Assembly: GCF_000202835.1 (NCBI RefSeq) | Contig: NC_015186.1 | Coordinates: forward strand, 620,001-684,000 | Direction: 5' to 3' | From: Acidiphilium multivorum AIU301 | GTDB taxonomy: Bacteria > Pseudomonadota > Alphaproteobacteria > Acetobacterales > Acetobacteraceae | DNA: 64,000 nucleotides | Notes under the pieces: generated by a model | What the model saw: only the letters and a program-made list of their open reading frames with translations | Databases searched by the model: none | Told to the model about the DNA's origin: nothing | Made by a program: the position numbers and the translations under genes | Shown here: piece after piece, positions 37,287 to 46,558 of the stretch | How positions within the stretch are numbered: position 1 is the first letter of the stretch | How the letters are laid out: each line of letters begins with the position of its first letter

Positions 37287-39533
37287 CTACATCGATTGCG
37301 AGCCCGCCAGCAGATCCGCGATCCGGATCGGGAAGCGCCGTACCCGCGTGCCGGTGGCGTGCCAGATCGCGTTGCCGATGGCGCCGACGGTGCCGGTGAT
37401 CCCGATTTCGCCGACGCCCTTGATGCCGAGCGGATTCACATGCGGATCGTCTTCGTGGACGGTGATCACGTCGAGGCCCGCCACGTCGGCGTTGACCGGG
37501 ATGTGGTAGCCCGCGAAGTCCGCATTCACGATCCGGCCGGTGCGGCGGTCGTGGCGAGCCTCTTCATGCAGCGCGAAGGACAGGCCCCAGATCATTCCGC
37601 CCATCAACTGGCTCGTCGCGAGGCGTGGGTTGATGATGCGGCCCGCGGCGAAGGCGCCCACGAGGCGGGTGACGCGGATCTGGAAGAGCGCGGGATCGAT
37701 CTTCACCTCGGCGAAGACCGCGCCGTGCGAATACATCGCATGGCGTTCCGCCGCCTCGGGCGGGCGGGCGGCGCTGCCGGTGCCCTGGACTGCCGCGCCG
37801 CCGGCGCGGGCAATGATCTCGACATAGCTTTCGCTGCGGCTGTCATCGTCGCGGGCGAAGAGTCTGCCGTCGCGCGCGACGACGCCGGCATTGGCGCCGA
37901 AAAGCGGCGAGGCGGGATCGGCCACGGCGATCTCTCCGAGCCGGCGGACGGCATCGCAGCCGGCGGCATGAAGCGCGCCGCCCGCGGTGGCCGTGTGCCC
38001 CGAGCCGCCGGCGATGCCGCCATCGGGAAGGTCGGAAGAGCCCGCGCGGAACTCGATCTTTTCGAGTGGCAGGCCGAGGCCGTCGGCGGCGATCTGCGCG
38101 AGCGCGGTCCAGGCGCCCTGGCCCATGTCGGCCGCCGCCGTCTCGACAAGGCCGGTACCATCGGGGCGCAGCGTGGCGCGTGCCTCCGCCGCGAACATCG
38201 GGGCGTGGAACAGCGCGGTGCCCATGCCCCAGCCGACGAGCAGGCCGCGATCGTCGGTCATCTGGCGCGGCGCGCGGGGACGGTTGGCCCAACCGAAACG
38301 CTCTGCGCCTCGCCGGTAGCATTCGCGCAGAGCCTTCGAGGAATAGGGCCGGCCAGTGCCCGGCTCGGCGTCGGCATAGTTGCGCAGCCTGAATTCCAGC
38401 GGGTCGAGTCCCGCCGCTTCGGCCATCTCGTCCAGCGCGCATTCGAGCGCCGCCGAACCGGATGCGATGCCGGGGGCGCGCATCGGCCCCGGTGTGCCGA
38501 TATCGGCGCGCACGGCGTATTGCGTCGAGCGCAGGGCCTCCGTGGCATAGAGCCCCAGGGACGCGTCCGCCGCACCTTCGATGAAATCGTCGAAGGTGGA
38601 GGTGACGGCGAGCGATTCGTGGTCGAGCGCGGTCATGCGGCCGTCATCGTCGGTGCCGATGCGCAGGCGCTGGCGCGTGGCGCCGCGATGGCCGACCGGG
38701 CCGAACATCTGCTCACGCCGCAGCATCAGCTTGACGGGCCGGCGAAGCGCGCGCGCCGCCAGGATGGCGAGTAACGCCGGCCCGTTGATCACCGCTTTCG
38801 AGCCGAAGCCGCCGCCCAGATAGGGGCTGCGAATCGTCACGTTTTCCGCAGGGATGCCGAAATAGTAGCCATAGGCCCCGCGCGACATCACGATGGCCTG
38901 GCTCGGCACGTCCAGCGCCAGTTGGTCGCCGTCCCAGGTGGCGACGATGGCGTGGGTCTCCATGGCGTTATGGTATTGCGCCGGAGTTTCATAGGTCAGG
39001 TCGACCGCGTGGCGGGCTGCCGCGTGGCCTGCGGCGACATCGCCGAAAACGGTTTCCGCCGGCCTGCCGAAATTGCCTGACTCCGGCTTGTACGGGGCAT
39101 CGCCGTCAAGCCCGAGGCGCGGCGGCAGGGCTTCGTAGTGCGGCACCACGAGACGGGCGGCTTCGGTGGCGGCCTCGACCGTCTCCGCCACGACCAGCGC
39201 GATCGGCTGGTTGGCATAGCGGATCTCGGCGCTTTGCAGCACCTCGGTGCGGAAGGCGAACAGGAAGGGTTTCGCGTCCGGATCGCCGGCCAGCGCCGGG
39301 CGGTTTTCCGGCGTGAACACCTCGACCACGCCGGGATGGGCCTTGGCCGCCCCAGTATCGAGGCGGATGACGCGCCCGCGCGCGATGGTGGCTGGCACAT
39401 AGACGGCGTGGAGCAGGCCTTCCGGGTGATTGTCGGCAGCGAAAGTGGCGGCGCCGGTAACCTTGGCGATGCCGTCGCGGCGGGTGACGGACTGGCCGGC
39501 GTTCGAGCCGAAGCGGATGGAAGTCTCAGACAT
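37287..39533 (-). CDS. paoC: Molybdenum aldehyde oxidoreductase, large (Mo-cofactor) subunit
   Basis: 748 aa, xanthine dehydrogenase family large subunit. The start segment VTRRDGIAKVTGAATFAAD, the PYLGGGFGSK Mo-cofactor loop, GPMRAPG and the catalytic Glu in the late GVGEIGI motif are clear. It is close in length to E. coli PaoC and lacks the AYRCSFR loop of CO dehydrogenase CoxL. ATG at 39533 overlaps the end of the FAD subunit by eight bases. Oxidises aldehydes, probably aromatic or aliphatic, as detoxification or catabolism; substrate not predictable. Confidence 0.87.
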   Translation of the reverse strand: MSETSIRFGSNAGQSVTRRDGIAKVTGAATFAADNHPEGLLHAVYVPATIARGRVIRLDTGAAKAHPGVVEVFTPENRPALAGDPDAKPFLFAFRTEVLQSAEIRYANQPIALVVAETVEAATEAARLVVPHYEALPPRLGLDGDAPYKPESGNFGRPAETVFGDVAAGHAAARHAVDLTYETPAQYHNAMETHAIVATWDGDQLALDVPSQAIVMSRGAYGYYFGIPAENVTIRSPYLGGGFGSKAVINGPALLAILAARALRRPVKLMLRREQMFGPVGHRGATRQRLRIGTDDDGRMTALDHESLAVTSTFDDFIEGAADASLGLYATEALRSTQYAVRADIGTPGPMRAPGIASGSAALECALDEMAEAAGLDPLEFRLRNYADAEPGTGRPYSSKALRECYRRGAERFGWANRPRAPRQMTDDRGLLVGWGMGTALFHAPMFAAEARATLRPDGTGLVETAAADMGQGAWTALAQIAADGLGLPLEKIEFRAGSSDLPDGGIAGGSGHTATAGGALHAAGCDAVRRLGEIAVADPASPLFGANAGVVARDGRLFARDDDSRSESYVEIIARAGGAAVQGTGSAARPPEAAERHAMYSHGAVFAEVKIDPALFQIRVTRLVGAFAAGRIINPRLATSQLMGGMIWGLSFALHEEARHDRRTGRIVNADFAGYHIPVNADVAGLDVITVHEDDPHVNPLGIKGVGEIGITGTVGAIGNAIWHATGTRVRRFPIRIADLLAGSQSM

Positions 39534-40569
39534 GAGCGAGGTCTCCGAAGGGCGAGGCGGGCAGCGCCGGCATCCGGGCGGGCGTGCCCGCGGCGGCGAG
39601 CGCCAGAGCCCGGGCCGCGGTGCGACGGGCGAGTTCAATCTTGTGGGCATTCGCCCCCGACGGGGTGGCGCCGGAAAGCGCCACGGCGGCGGCGCGGGCG
39701 AAGAGTTCGGGCGCCGGGGCGGCGCCGGCCAGCATCGCCTCCGCTTCCCGGCTGCGCCAGGGTTTCGCGGCGACAGCACCGAGCGCGAGCCTGGCCTCGG
39801 CGATCCGGCCGCGATCAAGACGCAGCGCCGCGGCGGCCGAGACCAGCGCGAAGGCGAACGAGGTGCGCTCGCGCAGCTTGAGATAGCGCGCATGGGCGCG
39901 GAAGGCGGACGCGGCGGCGGGCAGGCGCAGGGCGACGATGAGTTCACCCGGCGCAAGCGCGGTCGCGCGTTCGGGGGAATCGCCCGGCAGCCGATGAAGC
40001 TCGGCGAAGGGGATCTCGCGCGCTCCCGCCGGGCCGGCGGTTTCGACCACGGCATCGAGCGCGGCAAGGGGAACGCAGAAATCCGACGCGCTGGTGGCGA
40101 TGCAGGCTTCACTCCAGCCCATGACCGCGAGGGCGGCGTTGTCGCCGTCCCGCGCATCGCATCCGCTGCCGGGCGCACGGCGGTTGCAGGCGGTCAGCGG
40201 GTCCTGGAAATAGGCGCAGCGCGGGTGCTGCAGCAGGTTGCCGCCCACGGTCGCGGCGTTGCGCAACTGGCCCGAAGCTCCCGAGAGCAGCGCCTCGGCG
40301 ACCATCGGGAACTGCGCGGCGAAGGTAATGTCATGGGCGAGATCGGCATTCCGCACCAGCGCGCCGACCCGGACACTGCCGTCCTCCAGCGTCTCGATCG
40401 CGTCGAGGCCGGGCAGGCGGGCGAGGTCGATCAGCTTGGCCGGCCGCAGCGCGCCGGTCTTCATCAGATCGACCAGGTTGGTCCCGCCGGCGAGATACGC
40501 CGCGCCCGGTTCCCAGGCGCCGATGGCTTCATCGAGCGTGGCGGGGCGGAGATAGGCGAAAGGGGTCAT
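39526..40569 (-). CDS. paoB: Molybdenum aldehyde oxidoreductase, FAD (and 4Fe-4S) subunit
   Basis: 347 aa. FAD-binding AYLAGGTNLVDLM near 25-37 and VGGNLLQ near 115. It has the extra cysteine set C-AYFQDPLTA-C-(6)-GSG-C that marks PaoB-type subunits carrying a 4Fe-4S cluster, an insertion absent from ordinary CO dehydrogenase or xanthine dehydrogenase FAD subunits; this is the main reason for the Pao call. Start at 40569, four bases inside the end of paoA. Confidence 0.87.
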   Translation of the reverse strand: MTPFAYLRPATLDEAIGAWEPGAAYLAGGTNLVDLMKTGALRPAKLIDLARLPGLDAIETLEDGSVRVGALVRNADLAHDITFAAQFPMVAEALLSGASGQLRNAATVGGNLLQHPRCAYFQDPLTACNRRAPGSGCDARDGDNAALAVMGWSEACIATSASDFCVPLAALDAVVETAGPAGAREIPFAELHRLPGDSPERATALAPGELIVALRLPAAASAFRAHARYLKLRERTSFAFALVSAAAALRLDRGRIAEARLALGAVAAKPWRSREAEAMLAGAAPAPELFARAAAVALSGATPSGANAHKIELARRTAARALALAAAGTPARMPALPASPFGDLAHV

Positions 40570-41063
40570 GCGGCGTCTCCTGCGCTGGTATCCGCCATGC
40601 GTCTCGCGGCGTCCTGCACGGCCTCGGTGATGCCGTGATAAGCGCCGCAGCGGCATAGATTGCCGCTCATTCCCTCGCGGATGCGCTCCGGGTCGTCGCC
40701 GGCATGACCCTCGGTGATCAGGCCGAGCGCGCTCATGATCTGCCCTGGCGTGCAATAGCCGCACTGGAACCCGTCATGCTCGATGAACGCCGCCTGCACC
40801 GGATGAAGGCGGCCGCCTTCCGTGAGACCCTCGATGGTCGTGATCTCGGCGCCATCGAGCGTGACGGCCAGCACGAGGCAGGAATTGATCCGACGCCCAT
40901 CGACCAGCACGGTGCAGGCGCCGCACTGGCCGCGGTCACATCCCTTCTTGGTGCCGGGGAGCGCCATCCGCTCGCGCAGGAGGTCGAGCAGCGTGATGCG
41001 CGGGTCATCGAGCGTCAGGTCGCGGCAGATGCCGTTGAGCGTGAGGTGTATCGGGTGGAGCAT
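40566..41063 (-). CDS. paoA: Molybdenum aldehyde oxidoreductase, 2Fe-2S subunit
   Basis: 165 aa. Plant-type 2Fe-2S ferredoxin domain (GCDRGQCGACTVLVDG with a fourth Cys in RINSC) plus the second cluster helical domain (FQCGYCTPGQ and GNLCRCGAY). No Tat signal is present, unlike E. coli PaoA, so this complex may be cytoplasmic. GGAG 5 bases before the ATG at 41063 decides the start; the ATG at 41078 lacks a site. First gene of paoABC, divergent from a TetR gene. Confidence 0.9.
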   Translation of the reverse strand: MLHPIHLTLNGICRDLTLDDPRITLLDLLRERMALPGTKKGCDRGQCGACTVLVDGRRINSCLVLAVTLDGAEITTIEGLTEGGRLHPVQAAFIEHDGFQCGYCTPGQIMSALGLITEGHAGDDPERIREGMSGNLCRCGAYHGITEAVQDAARRMADTSAGDAA

Positions 41064-41180
41064 GGAGTCTCCGATCATTCGGGATGTTTATGGATCGACG
41101 GGCGCGCTGGCGCGGTGCAAAGGTGCCCGAAAGGTGCGTTGAGCGGCGAAGCCGGATCCGTCGGCCGCTTTCGACAATAT

Positions 41181-41197
41181 ACGGAGCATGCCTCCGT
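41181..41197. promoter_or_regulatory. Dyad between paoA and tetR-type gene, candidate TetR operator
   Basis: ACGGAG / CTCCGT with spacer CATGC, in an AT-flanked context (AATAT before, TTTA after). It is the only clear dyad in the 158-base divergent region and lies 25 bases before the regulator's start. Typical size and position for a TetR-family operator that controls both genes. Confidence 0.65.
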
Positions 41198-41221
41198 TTA
41201 GCAATGGGAGAGTTCGGCACG

Positions 41222-41809
41222 ATGCAGATCGCCGGTCGCAAGCCAAGATCGGATGCGCAGCGCAACCGCGAGCGACTCGTCGCGGCGGCAAAGGAGATAC
41301 TGGGGCAGGGCGGTCCGGAGGCGAGCCTTGAAGCGGTCGCGCGGCGTGCGGGCCTCGGCATCGGCACGCTCTACCGCCATTTCGCGACGCGCGAGTCGCT
41401 GTTCCTGGCGGTCTACGCAAGCGAGGTTGCACAGGCGACGGAGACGGCCACCGAACTGGAATCAGCCGGCGACGGGCTGGAGGCGCTGCGGGCGTGGATT
41501 CACGGAATGGTCGGGCTGGTCGAGACCAAGCGAGGCCTGATCGGCGCGTTGTCGGTGGCGATGACGGAGGAGGCGAGGGCACGGTATTCCGAGGTGTCCG
41601 CGCCGCTGATCGTCGCGATGGAGCGCCTCGTGGCGCGGGCCCAGGCGGACGGCTCGGTGCGGGCGGATGTCACCACGCAGGAGATCATGTCGACGGTGTT
41701 CGCCCTGTGTTACGCGCGCCAGCCCGATCCGGGCTGGAAAGTCCAGGTGCTCCGTATCATCGATATCTTCGTCGACGGGCTGCGGCCGCCGATGGCGCGC
41801 GGCGGCTGA
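41222..41809 (+). CDS. TetR-family transcriptional regulator
   Basis: 195 aa. N-terminal helix-turn-helix (LVAAAKEILGQGG, EAVARRAGLGIGTLYRHFATRESL, residues ~18-60) and a C-terminal ligand-binding region. The start at 41222 has GGGAG about 11 bases upstream; the ATG at 41204 has none and lies next to the operator dyad. Divergent from paoABC, so likely its repressor, with an aldehyde-like inducer as a guess. Confidence 0.88.
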   Translation: MQIAGRKPRSDAQRNRERLVAAAKEILGQGGPEASLEAVARRAGLGIGTLYRHFATRESLFLAVYASEVAQATETATELESAGDGLEALRAWIHGMVGLVETKRGLIGALSVAMTEEARARYSEVSAPLIVAMERLVARAQADGSVRADVTTQEIMSTVFALCYARQPDPGWKVQVLRIIDIFVDGLRPPMARGG

Positions 41810-41941
41810 TCGCCAGCGAGCCTGCCGGCCGGATGCGCGAGATGATCGCGTCTTGTCCGGCGTGCATGAGAGTCCCCAGATATCGTGCGGATCTCGGCGT
41901 GATGCCCTGAGCCGGTTGAGGACAACGAGAAAGACGAAACC

Positions 41942-42619
41942 ATGATACCCAGAGAACCGGTCTTCCTTTTCGACCTTGATGGGACGTTGGTCGACAGCGT
42001 TTACCAGCATGTCCTGGCCTGGAAGGATGCGCTCGATGCCGAGGATATCGACCTTGCCGTCTGGCGCATCCATCGGAAGATTGGCATGAGCGGCGGACTC
42101 TTCACGAACCAGCTCCTCCGCGAGACCGGGCTGGAGATCAGCCCGGAACGCATCGAGCGCCTCCGTCGGGGCCATGCCGAATCATATCGGCGTTACGGGA
42201 AACGGATTCGTCCTCTCCCGGGTGCGAGGGCACTTCTCGATCATCTCACCGGGTCCGGCGTGCCCTGGGCGATCGCGACCAGCGGGCGAATGGAGACGGC
42301 CGCGGTCAATCTCGAGGCGCTGCAGGTGGACCCCGAGCAGGCGGCGGTGATCACGCGTGATCAGGTGAACCACGCAAAACCGAACCCGGATCTCTTTCTC
42401 GCCGCGGCGGAGCGGCTCGGCGCGGCGATCGAAACGGCGGTCGTGGTGGGCGACAGCATTTGGGACATGCTCGCGGCGGCGCGCTGCAAGGCTCTGGGTG
42501 TCGGGTTGCTGAGCGGGGGGTATGGCGCCCATGAGCTGCGGGAGGCTGGCGCGATCAGGGTCTACGAGGACCCCGCCGATCTGCTGCGCCATATCGACGA
42601 GATCGGTGGTCGCCGGTGA
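41942..42619 (+). CDS. HAD-superfamily phosphatase (phosphoglycolate phosphatase-like)
   Basis: 225 aa. Motif I FDLDGTLVDS at about 10-19, motif II ATSG near 113-116, motif III Lys in HAKPNPDLF, motif IV VVGDSIWDM. Subfamily with alpha-helical cap between motifs I and II. Likely a small-molecule phosphatase; substrate unknown. It lacks a strong RBS (GAAAGACGAAACC). Monocistronic or paired with the following hydrolase gene, 45 bases away. Confidence 0.85.
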   Translation: MIPREPVFLFDLDGTLVDSVYQHVLAWKDALDAEDIDLAVWRIHRKIGMSGGLFTNQLLRETGLEISPERIERLRRGHAESYRRYGKRIRPLPGARALLDHLTGSGVPWAIATSGRMETAAVNLEALQVDPEQAAVITRDQVNHAKPNPDLFLAAAERLGAAIETAVVVGDSIWDMLAAARCKALGVGLLSGGYGAHELREAGAIRVYEDPADLLRHIDEIGGRR

Positions 42620-42664
42620 CATCCGTGCCTGACCGGCCTCGACCCGCCGGATTGTGCCCGTCCC

Positions 42665-43573
42665 ATGATCCTCACTGAAGGCGGCGTTCCGGAGAACGAA
42701 CCCGGTTCGACGGTGAGGCTGCACGATGGGCGGGCGCTCGGGTATCTCGATGTCGGCGCGGCGGAAGGTCCACCGGTCTTTCATTTCCACGGGCACGGTT
42801 CTTCGCGGCTGGAGGCCCTCGTGCTGGCCGACGCGGCGCGGTCGGCCGGCCTTCGTATCCTCGCATTCGACCGTCCCGGTATCGGACGCTCCGCCCCCCG
42901 ACCGGGCGACAGGCTTCTCGATTGGCCGGCGGATATTCTGGAGGCGGCCGATCTTCTCGGAATCGGCCGGTTCGCGGTGCAGGGCATGTCGGCCGGAGGG
43001 CCTTATGCGCTCGCCTGCGCGAGGGCTTGCCCCGCCCGCATCACGGTGTGCTCGCTGGTCAGCGCCCTGCCGCCGCCGGCGATCGCGCGTCGCTCAGGGC
43101 CGCTGAAGCGACGGCTCGCCTGGTGGATCGCGTCTCTGTTCCCGCGCTATCTGCGGAGCCGGCTCAGGCAGTTTCGACCGGACGGCATTCCGACGAGGGA
43201 GATGATCAATGCCCGGCTCATGCGCATAGCGCACTGGCTGGGCGGCGAGGATCTGGCCCTGATGCGAAACCCGGCCATGCTTGACCTGATGGCGCGGACG
43301 ATGACCGAGACAGCCTTGCAGGGCGGCGCCGCGAACCGCACCGAGATCGAACGGCTGGCCCGGCCCTGGGGATTCAGGATCGGAGACGTGCCCGTGCCGG
43401 TCCTGCTGTGGCATGGCGGCCAGGATCGGATCCTGCCGGTTGAAGCGGCACGCCTCATGGCTCGGCGGCTCAGGCAATGCGCCGCCACCTATTATGACGG
43501 GGAGGGGCATTTCTCGGTTCTGGTGAACCGGTCGCACGATCTGATGTGCGCGTTGAGGGCGCACGCGAGATAG
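42665..43573 (+). CDS. Alpha/beta hydrolase
   Basis: 302 aa alpha/beta-hydrolase fold. Oxyanion HG is in FHFHGHGSSR, the nucleophile elbow is GMSAGGP (Ser near 109), the acid is in LLWHGGQDRILP and the catalytic His in GEGHFSVL. Cytosolic. Esterase or related function; family members are too diverse to name a substrate. Confidence 0.85.
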   Translation: MILTEGGVPENEPGSTVRLHDGRALGYLDVGAAEGPPVFHFHGHGSSRLEALVLADAARSAGLRILAFDRPGIGRSAPRPGDRLLDWPADILEAADLLGIGRFAVQGMSAGGPYALACARACPARITVCSLVSALPPPAIARRSGPLKRRLAWWIASLFPRYLRSRLRQFRPDGIPTREMINARLMRIAHWLGGEDLALMRNPAMLDLMARTMTETALQGGAANRTEIERLARPWGFRIGDVPVPVLLWHGGQDRILPVEAARLMARRLRQCAATYYDGEGHFSVLVNRSHDLMCALRAHAR

Positions 43574-43595
43574 GCTCGCCGGCACCTTGGCGAGC
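43574..43595 (+). terminator. Hairpin between convergent hydrolase and rlpA genes
   Basis: GCTCGCC / GGCGAGC, 8-base loop, immediately after the stop of the alpha/beta hydrolase gene and 46 bases before the rlpA stop. Only a short T content follows. Confidence 0.4.
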
Positions 43596-43641
43596 GTTGC
43601 GATCGGGCGGAAAGGACGTCGTCAGACGAGGGGCGCGCGGC

Positions 43642-44337
43642 TCACCGGTCCGCGACCCGGATCCCGTCCTGGCGCATCACGCGCCGGGAGGTTCCGATGG
43701 CGGCCGCGATCTGCGCCTTCGAGGCATGCGCCGCGCCGGCGCCGAGCTTCACCTTGCCATCCGGCTCCGGGATGGTGATCGGCTCGACCAGAACCCGCGC
43801 CACGCCTTCCCGGATCATGCCGAGGCGGATCGCGACCTCCGGACTGACATCGAGCATGCGGCTTTCGACATTCGGCCCCCGGTCGGCGACCGTGACGGTC
43901 GTGCTCGTGCCGTTGGACAGGTTGACGACCTTGGCAACCGTGCCGAGCGGCAGCGTCTTGCTGGCGGCCATCGGCGCGTGCGGATTGAAGCGCTGGCCAT
44001 CGGCGGTGCGCCGGCCGGCAAAACGGCGGGCGTAATAGGAGGCCTTGCCGGTCTCGTTGCGTCCCGAGAGATCGAGTGGCGGGCGGAGAACGGCCGGCAC
44101 CGCGACGGGAGGCATCGTACTCAGCCGTTTTGCGACGGTCAGCGCGGGAAGCGCCTGCGGAGGCGGTTCGGCAGGCGGCGGCATGGCGAGACTGGCCTGC
44201 GGCGCCTTGGCAGCGCATGCGGCAAGCCCTGCCGTGCAGAGAATGATCGCGCCCATCCTGAGCCATGCTCCGGACCGGCGCCCGACCGCGACATTCTGCT
44301 CTCCCGACTCAAGGGCGCATCTTGGTGATGTGTCCAT
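43642..44337 (-). CDS. rlpA: RlpA-like septal ring lytic transglycosylase lipoprotein
   Basis: 231 aa. A lipobox TAGLAAC (Cys near 41) makes it an outer-membrane lipoprotein. The double-psi beta-barrel domain follows: ETGKASYYARRFAGRRTADGQRFNPH (active Asp in TADG) and VTVADRGP with the second Asp. No SPOR domain. The start is uncertain: ATG 44337 leaves a long 27-residue lead before the hydrophobic core, whereas ATG 44256 gives a very short signal. Confidence 0.85.
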   Translation of the reverse strand: MDTSPRCALESGEQNVAVGRRSGAWLRMGAIILCTAGLAACAAKAPQASLAMPPPAEPPPQALPALTVAKRLSTMPPVAVPAVLRPPLDLSGRNETGKASYYARRFAGRRTADGQRFNPHAPMAASKTLPLGTVAKVVNLSNGTSTTVTVADRGPNVESRMLDVSPEVAIRLGMIREGVARVLVEPITIPEPDGKVKLGAGAAHASKAQIAAAIGTSRRVMRQDGIRVADR

Positions 44338-44421
44338 GGGCAGAGGTTATGAGGAAGATGCATGGCCGAAATGTGGCAGGGTTTGGGCGGGCGGAAACGT
44401 CGGCGTCCGGGCGGCGCGTGT

Positions 44422-44901
44422 TCAGCGCGAGGGCGGCGTATGTCCGACCGCGCCTTGGACCAGGAGATGCCGAAGCCGGAACCCATGGCTGGCGGAGAGA
44501 CGTTCACCCACGCGCAGCCGGTGGCATTGGCAGACCGCCGCCTCGTAGCACAGAAGACAGGATGGCTTCGCCGAGGCCAGTTCCGCGGCCTCCGCCAGCG
44601 CGAACGCAGCTTCCGGCGTAGCCAGACGGTCGTCGACAATGCGCCAGAACTCGTCCCACCGCCGCCGACGATTGGCCTCGCGCCCCGCTGCCGGCGTGCC
44701 CAGCGCCCGCAGGTGATGGTAGCCGATTCCAGCCGCATCGAGACCGGCGGCGAGTTGTCGCTTCGAAAAACCCGCGCGCCGCGAGAGAGGCAGGTCCCTG
44801 ACATCGATCACCTGGCGAACGCCGGCTTCGCGCAGGCACCGCACGAAATCATCAAAGCCGCATTTTTCGTAGCCGATCGTGGCCAGTTCATCGGTGTCCA
44901 T
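44422..44901 (-). CDS. DUF488 family protein
   Basis: 159 aa. TIGYEKCGFDDFVRCL at the start, VIDVRDLPLSRRAGFSK in the middle and LLCYEAAVCQCHR at the end are the conserved DUF488 blocks. Cysteines and histidine in the last block suggest metal binding. Function of the family is unknown to me. The start at 44901 (MDTDELATIGY) matches family length. Confidence 0.85.
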   Translation of the reverse strand: MDTDELATIGYEKCGFDDFVRCLREAGVRQVIDVRDLPLSRRAGFSKRQLAAGLDAAGIGYHHLRALGTPAAGREANRRRRWDEFWRIVDDRLATPEAAFALAEAAELASAKPSCLLCYEAAVCQCHRLRVGERLSASHGFRLRHLLVQGAVGHTPPSR

Positions 44902-45136
44902 GGGCGGAGTATAGACACCGGCGCGGCGAAGTCGAACGCCGAGCCCGGTCACCCGCGATCACGGAAACTGCCCAAGCCCGCCAGCCGCCGGCGGCGGTTG
45001 CAAAACCGGAGTTGCCACCGGATATGTGCGGCGACGGGCTATCTTTCAGGACTGCCGGACTTGAGCGAAAGGCCGATTTCACAAGTGCGATCGGGGCGGG
45101 GCGGCGCCTGCTGCCCTCGGCGGAGGATGATCTGAC

Positions 45137-45961
45137 ATGGGACGCATCATCTGGCTCGCCTCCTATCCGAAATCCGGCAACACCTGGCTGCGGGCTTTCC
45201 TGCAGAACTATATCCTCGATGAGGGCCGGCCGCAGGACATCAATCGGCTGACCCTGCTTTCGACCGGCGAGAGCGGAGCATCGCTCTACCGGCCTTTCAT
45301 GGCCGAACCGGATGCGACGCTGTCGGCCGAGGCGGCCGCCCGCCTGCGTCCCGCCGTTCACCGCGCGATCGCCGGCGCCGACCCGCAGCGGGTCTTCGTC
45401 AAGACGCACAATGCCAATGTCGACCATGCGGGCACGCCGCTCGTGACGGCCGGGGTCACCGATCGCGCGATCTATCTGGTGCGGGATCCGCGCGATGTCG
45501 CGGTTTCCTATGCGCATCACCTCGGCGTCGGCCATGACGCATTGATTGATCTGATGACGGACGATCGCGCGGTGTCGGGAGACAACGTCCACAAGGTGAC
45601 CGAATTCGTCGGCTCCTGGAACCGGCATGTGGAGTCATGGACCGCGCACCCCGCCTGGCCGACGATGGTGTTGCGCTACGAAGATCTGCTCGCCGATCCG
45701 GCCGATGGTTTTGGCGACGTGATCCGCTTTCTTGGCGCGGAGCCCGATCCCCCCCGCCTTGCCCGCGCGATCCGACACAGTGCGTTCGACGTCCTCGCCG
45801 CACAGGAACGTGAACGGGGTTTTGTCGAACGGCCGGGGGCGGCGGCGCTCTTCTTCCGCAATGGGCGCGCCGGACAGTGGCGCGACGTGCTGTCGGATCG
45901 GCAGAGCCGCGCGGTGGAGCACGCCCAGGCGCCCCAGATGCGCCGCTTCGCCTATCTCTGA
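45137..45961 (+). CDS. Sulfotransferase-domain protein
   Basis: 274 aa. The 5'-phosphosulfate loop is WLASYPKSGNTW (residues 6-17) and the 3'-phosphate loop is LVRDPRDVAVSYAHH (near 113). Transfers sulfate from PAPS to a hydroxyl or amine; acceptor unknown (glycolipid, saccharide or small molecule). Cytosolic. The ATG lies after GGAGGATCTGAC. Confidence 0.88.
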   Translation: MGRIIWLASYPKSGNTWLRAFLQNYILDEGRPQDINRLTLLSTGESGASLYRPFMAEPDATLSAEAAARLRPAVHRAIAGADPQRVFVKTHNANVDHAGTPLVTAGVTDRAIYLVRDPRDVAVSYAHHLGVGHDALIDLMTDDRAVSGDNVHKVTEFVGSWNRHVESWTAHPAWPTMVLRYEDLLADPADGFGDVIRFLGAEPDPPRLARAIRHSAFDVLAAQERERGFVERPGAAALFFRNGRAGQWRDVLSDRQSRAVEHAQAPQMRRFAYL

Positions 45962-46093
45962 ACAAGGTCGGGGCAGCGCTCCTCGCCAACCCGCGCAGGA
46001 GAGCTCCGGCATCACTTTGGGCTTTCTGCGTCGATGAAATCGGATCATGGTGCGCAATCAGGCAACTTGTTCCATTCGCCCAACCGGAGACCC

Positions 46094-46489
46094 ATGCGGG
46101 AGATTCTTGTGCTCGCGGATGCGATCCTTGCGGTGCATGTGATCGTCATCCTGTTCAATGTAACGGGGTTGGTCGTGATCCCTGTCGGTGCGCGCCTCGG
46201 CTGGCGGGTCATTCGCGTTGCGTGGCTCCGGCTGCTTCATCTTGCTCTTCTCGCGGTGGTTGCCGGCCAGGCGGTGGCAGGCCGTGCCTGCATCCTGACC
46301 ATCTGGCAGCAGGATCTGGCGGGCGGCGCCGGGACCGTGCACCCGCTGATCATGCAATGGGTCGATCGGCTGATCTATTGGAACCTGCCAATGTGGTTCT
46401 TTCAGATCCTCTACTGCGCCGTTTTTCTCTACGTTGTGGCGCTGACCGTCTATGTGCCGTTCTGGGGAACGGCGACGCGAAACCGGTAG
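46094..46489 (+). CDS. DUF2784 membrane protein
   Basis: 131 aa small inner-membrane protein with three to four hydrophobic segments. The segments ADAILAVHVIVILFNV, the TIWQQDL region and WNLPMWFFQILYCAVF match DUF2784. Role unknown. CCGGAGACCC precedes the ATG. Convergent with a flavin reductase gene. Confidence 0.85.
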   Translation: MREILVLADAILAVHVIVILFNVTGLVVIPVGARLGWRVIRVAWLRLLHLALLAVVAGQAVAGRACILTIWQQDLAGGAGTVHPLIMQWVDRLIYWNLPMWFFQILYCAVFLYVVALTVYVPFWGTATRNR

Positions 46490-46558
46490 ATCACCTTGCG
46501 AGCCGACCGGTGTGGGGGCCATCGGGGCTGACCTGCCGGTCGTTTGCAGAGGGTTGGT

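Noticed and set aside
39534-40178. N-terminal extension of the Mo-subunit frame
   Set aside because: It overlaps the FAD subunit gene in another frame and reads as Pro/Ser/Arg-rich shadow sequence; the family start is the ATG at 39533.
37287-41063. Molybdenum hydroxylase as the CO dehydrogenase served by coxG/coxD
   Set aside because: The large subunit lacks the AYRCSFR loop of CoxL and the FAD subunit has the PaoB-type cysteine insertion, so it is an aldehyde oxidoreductase.
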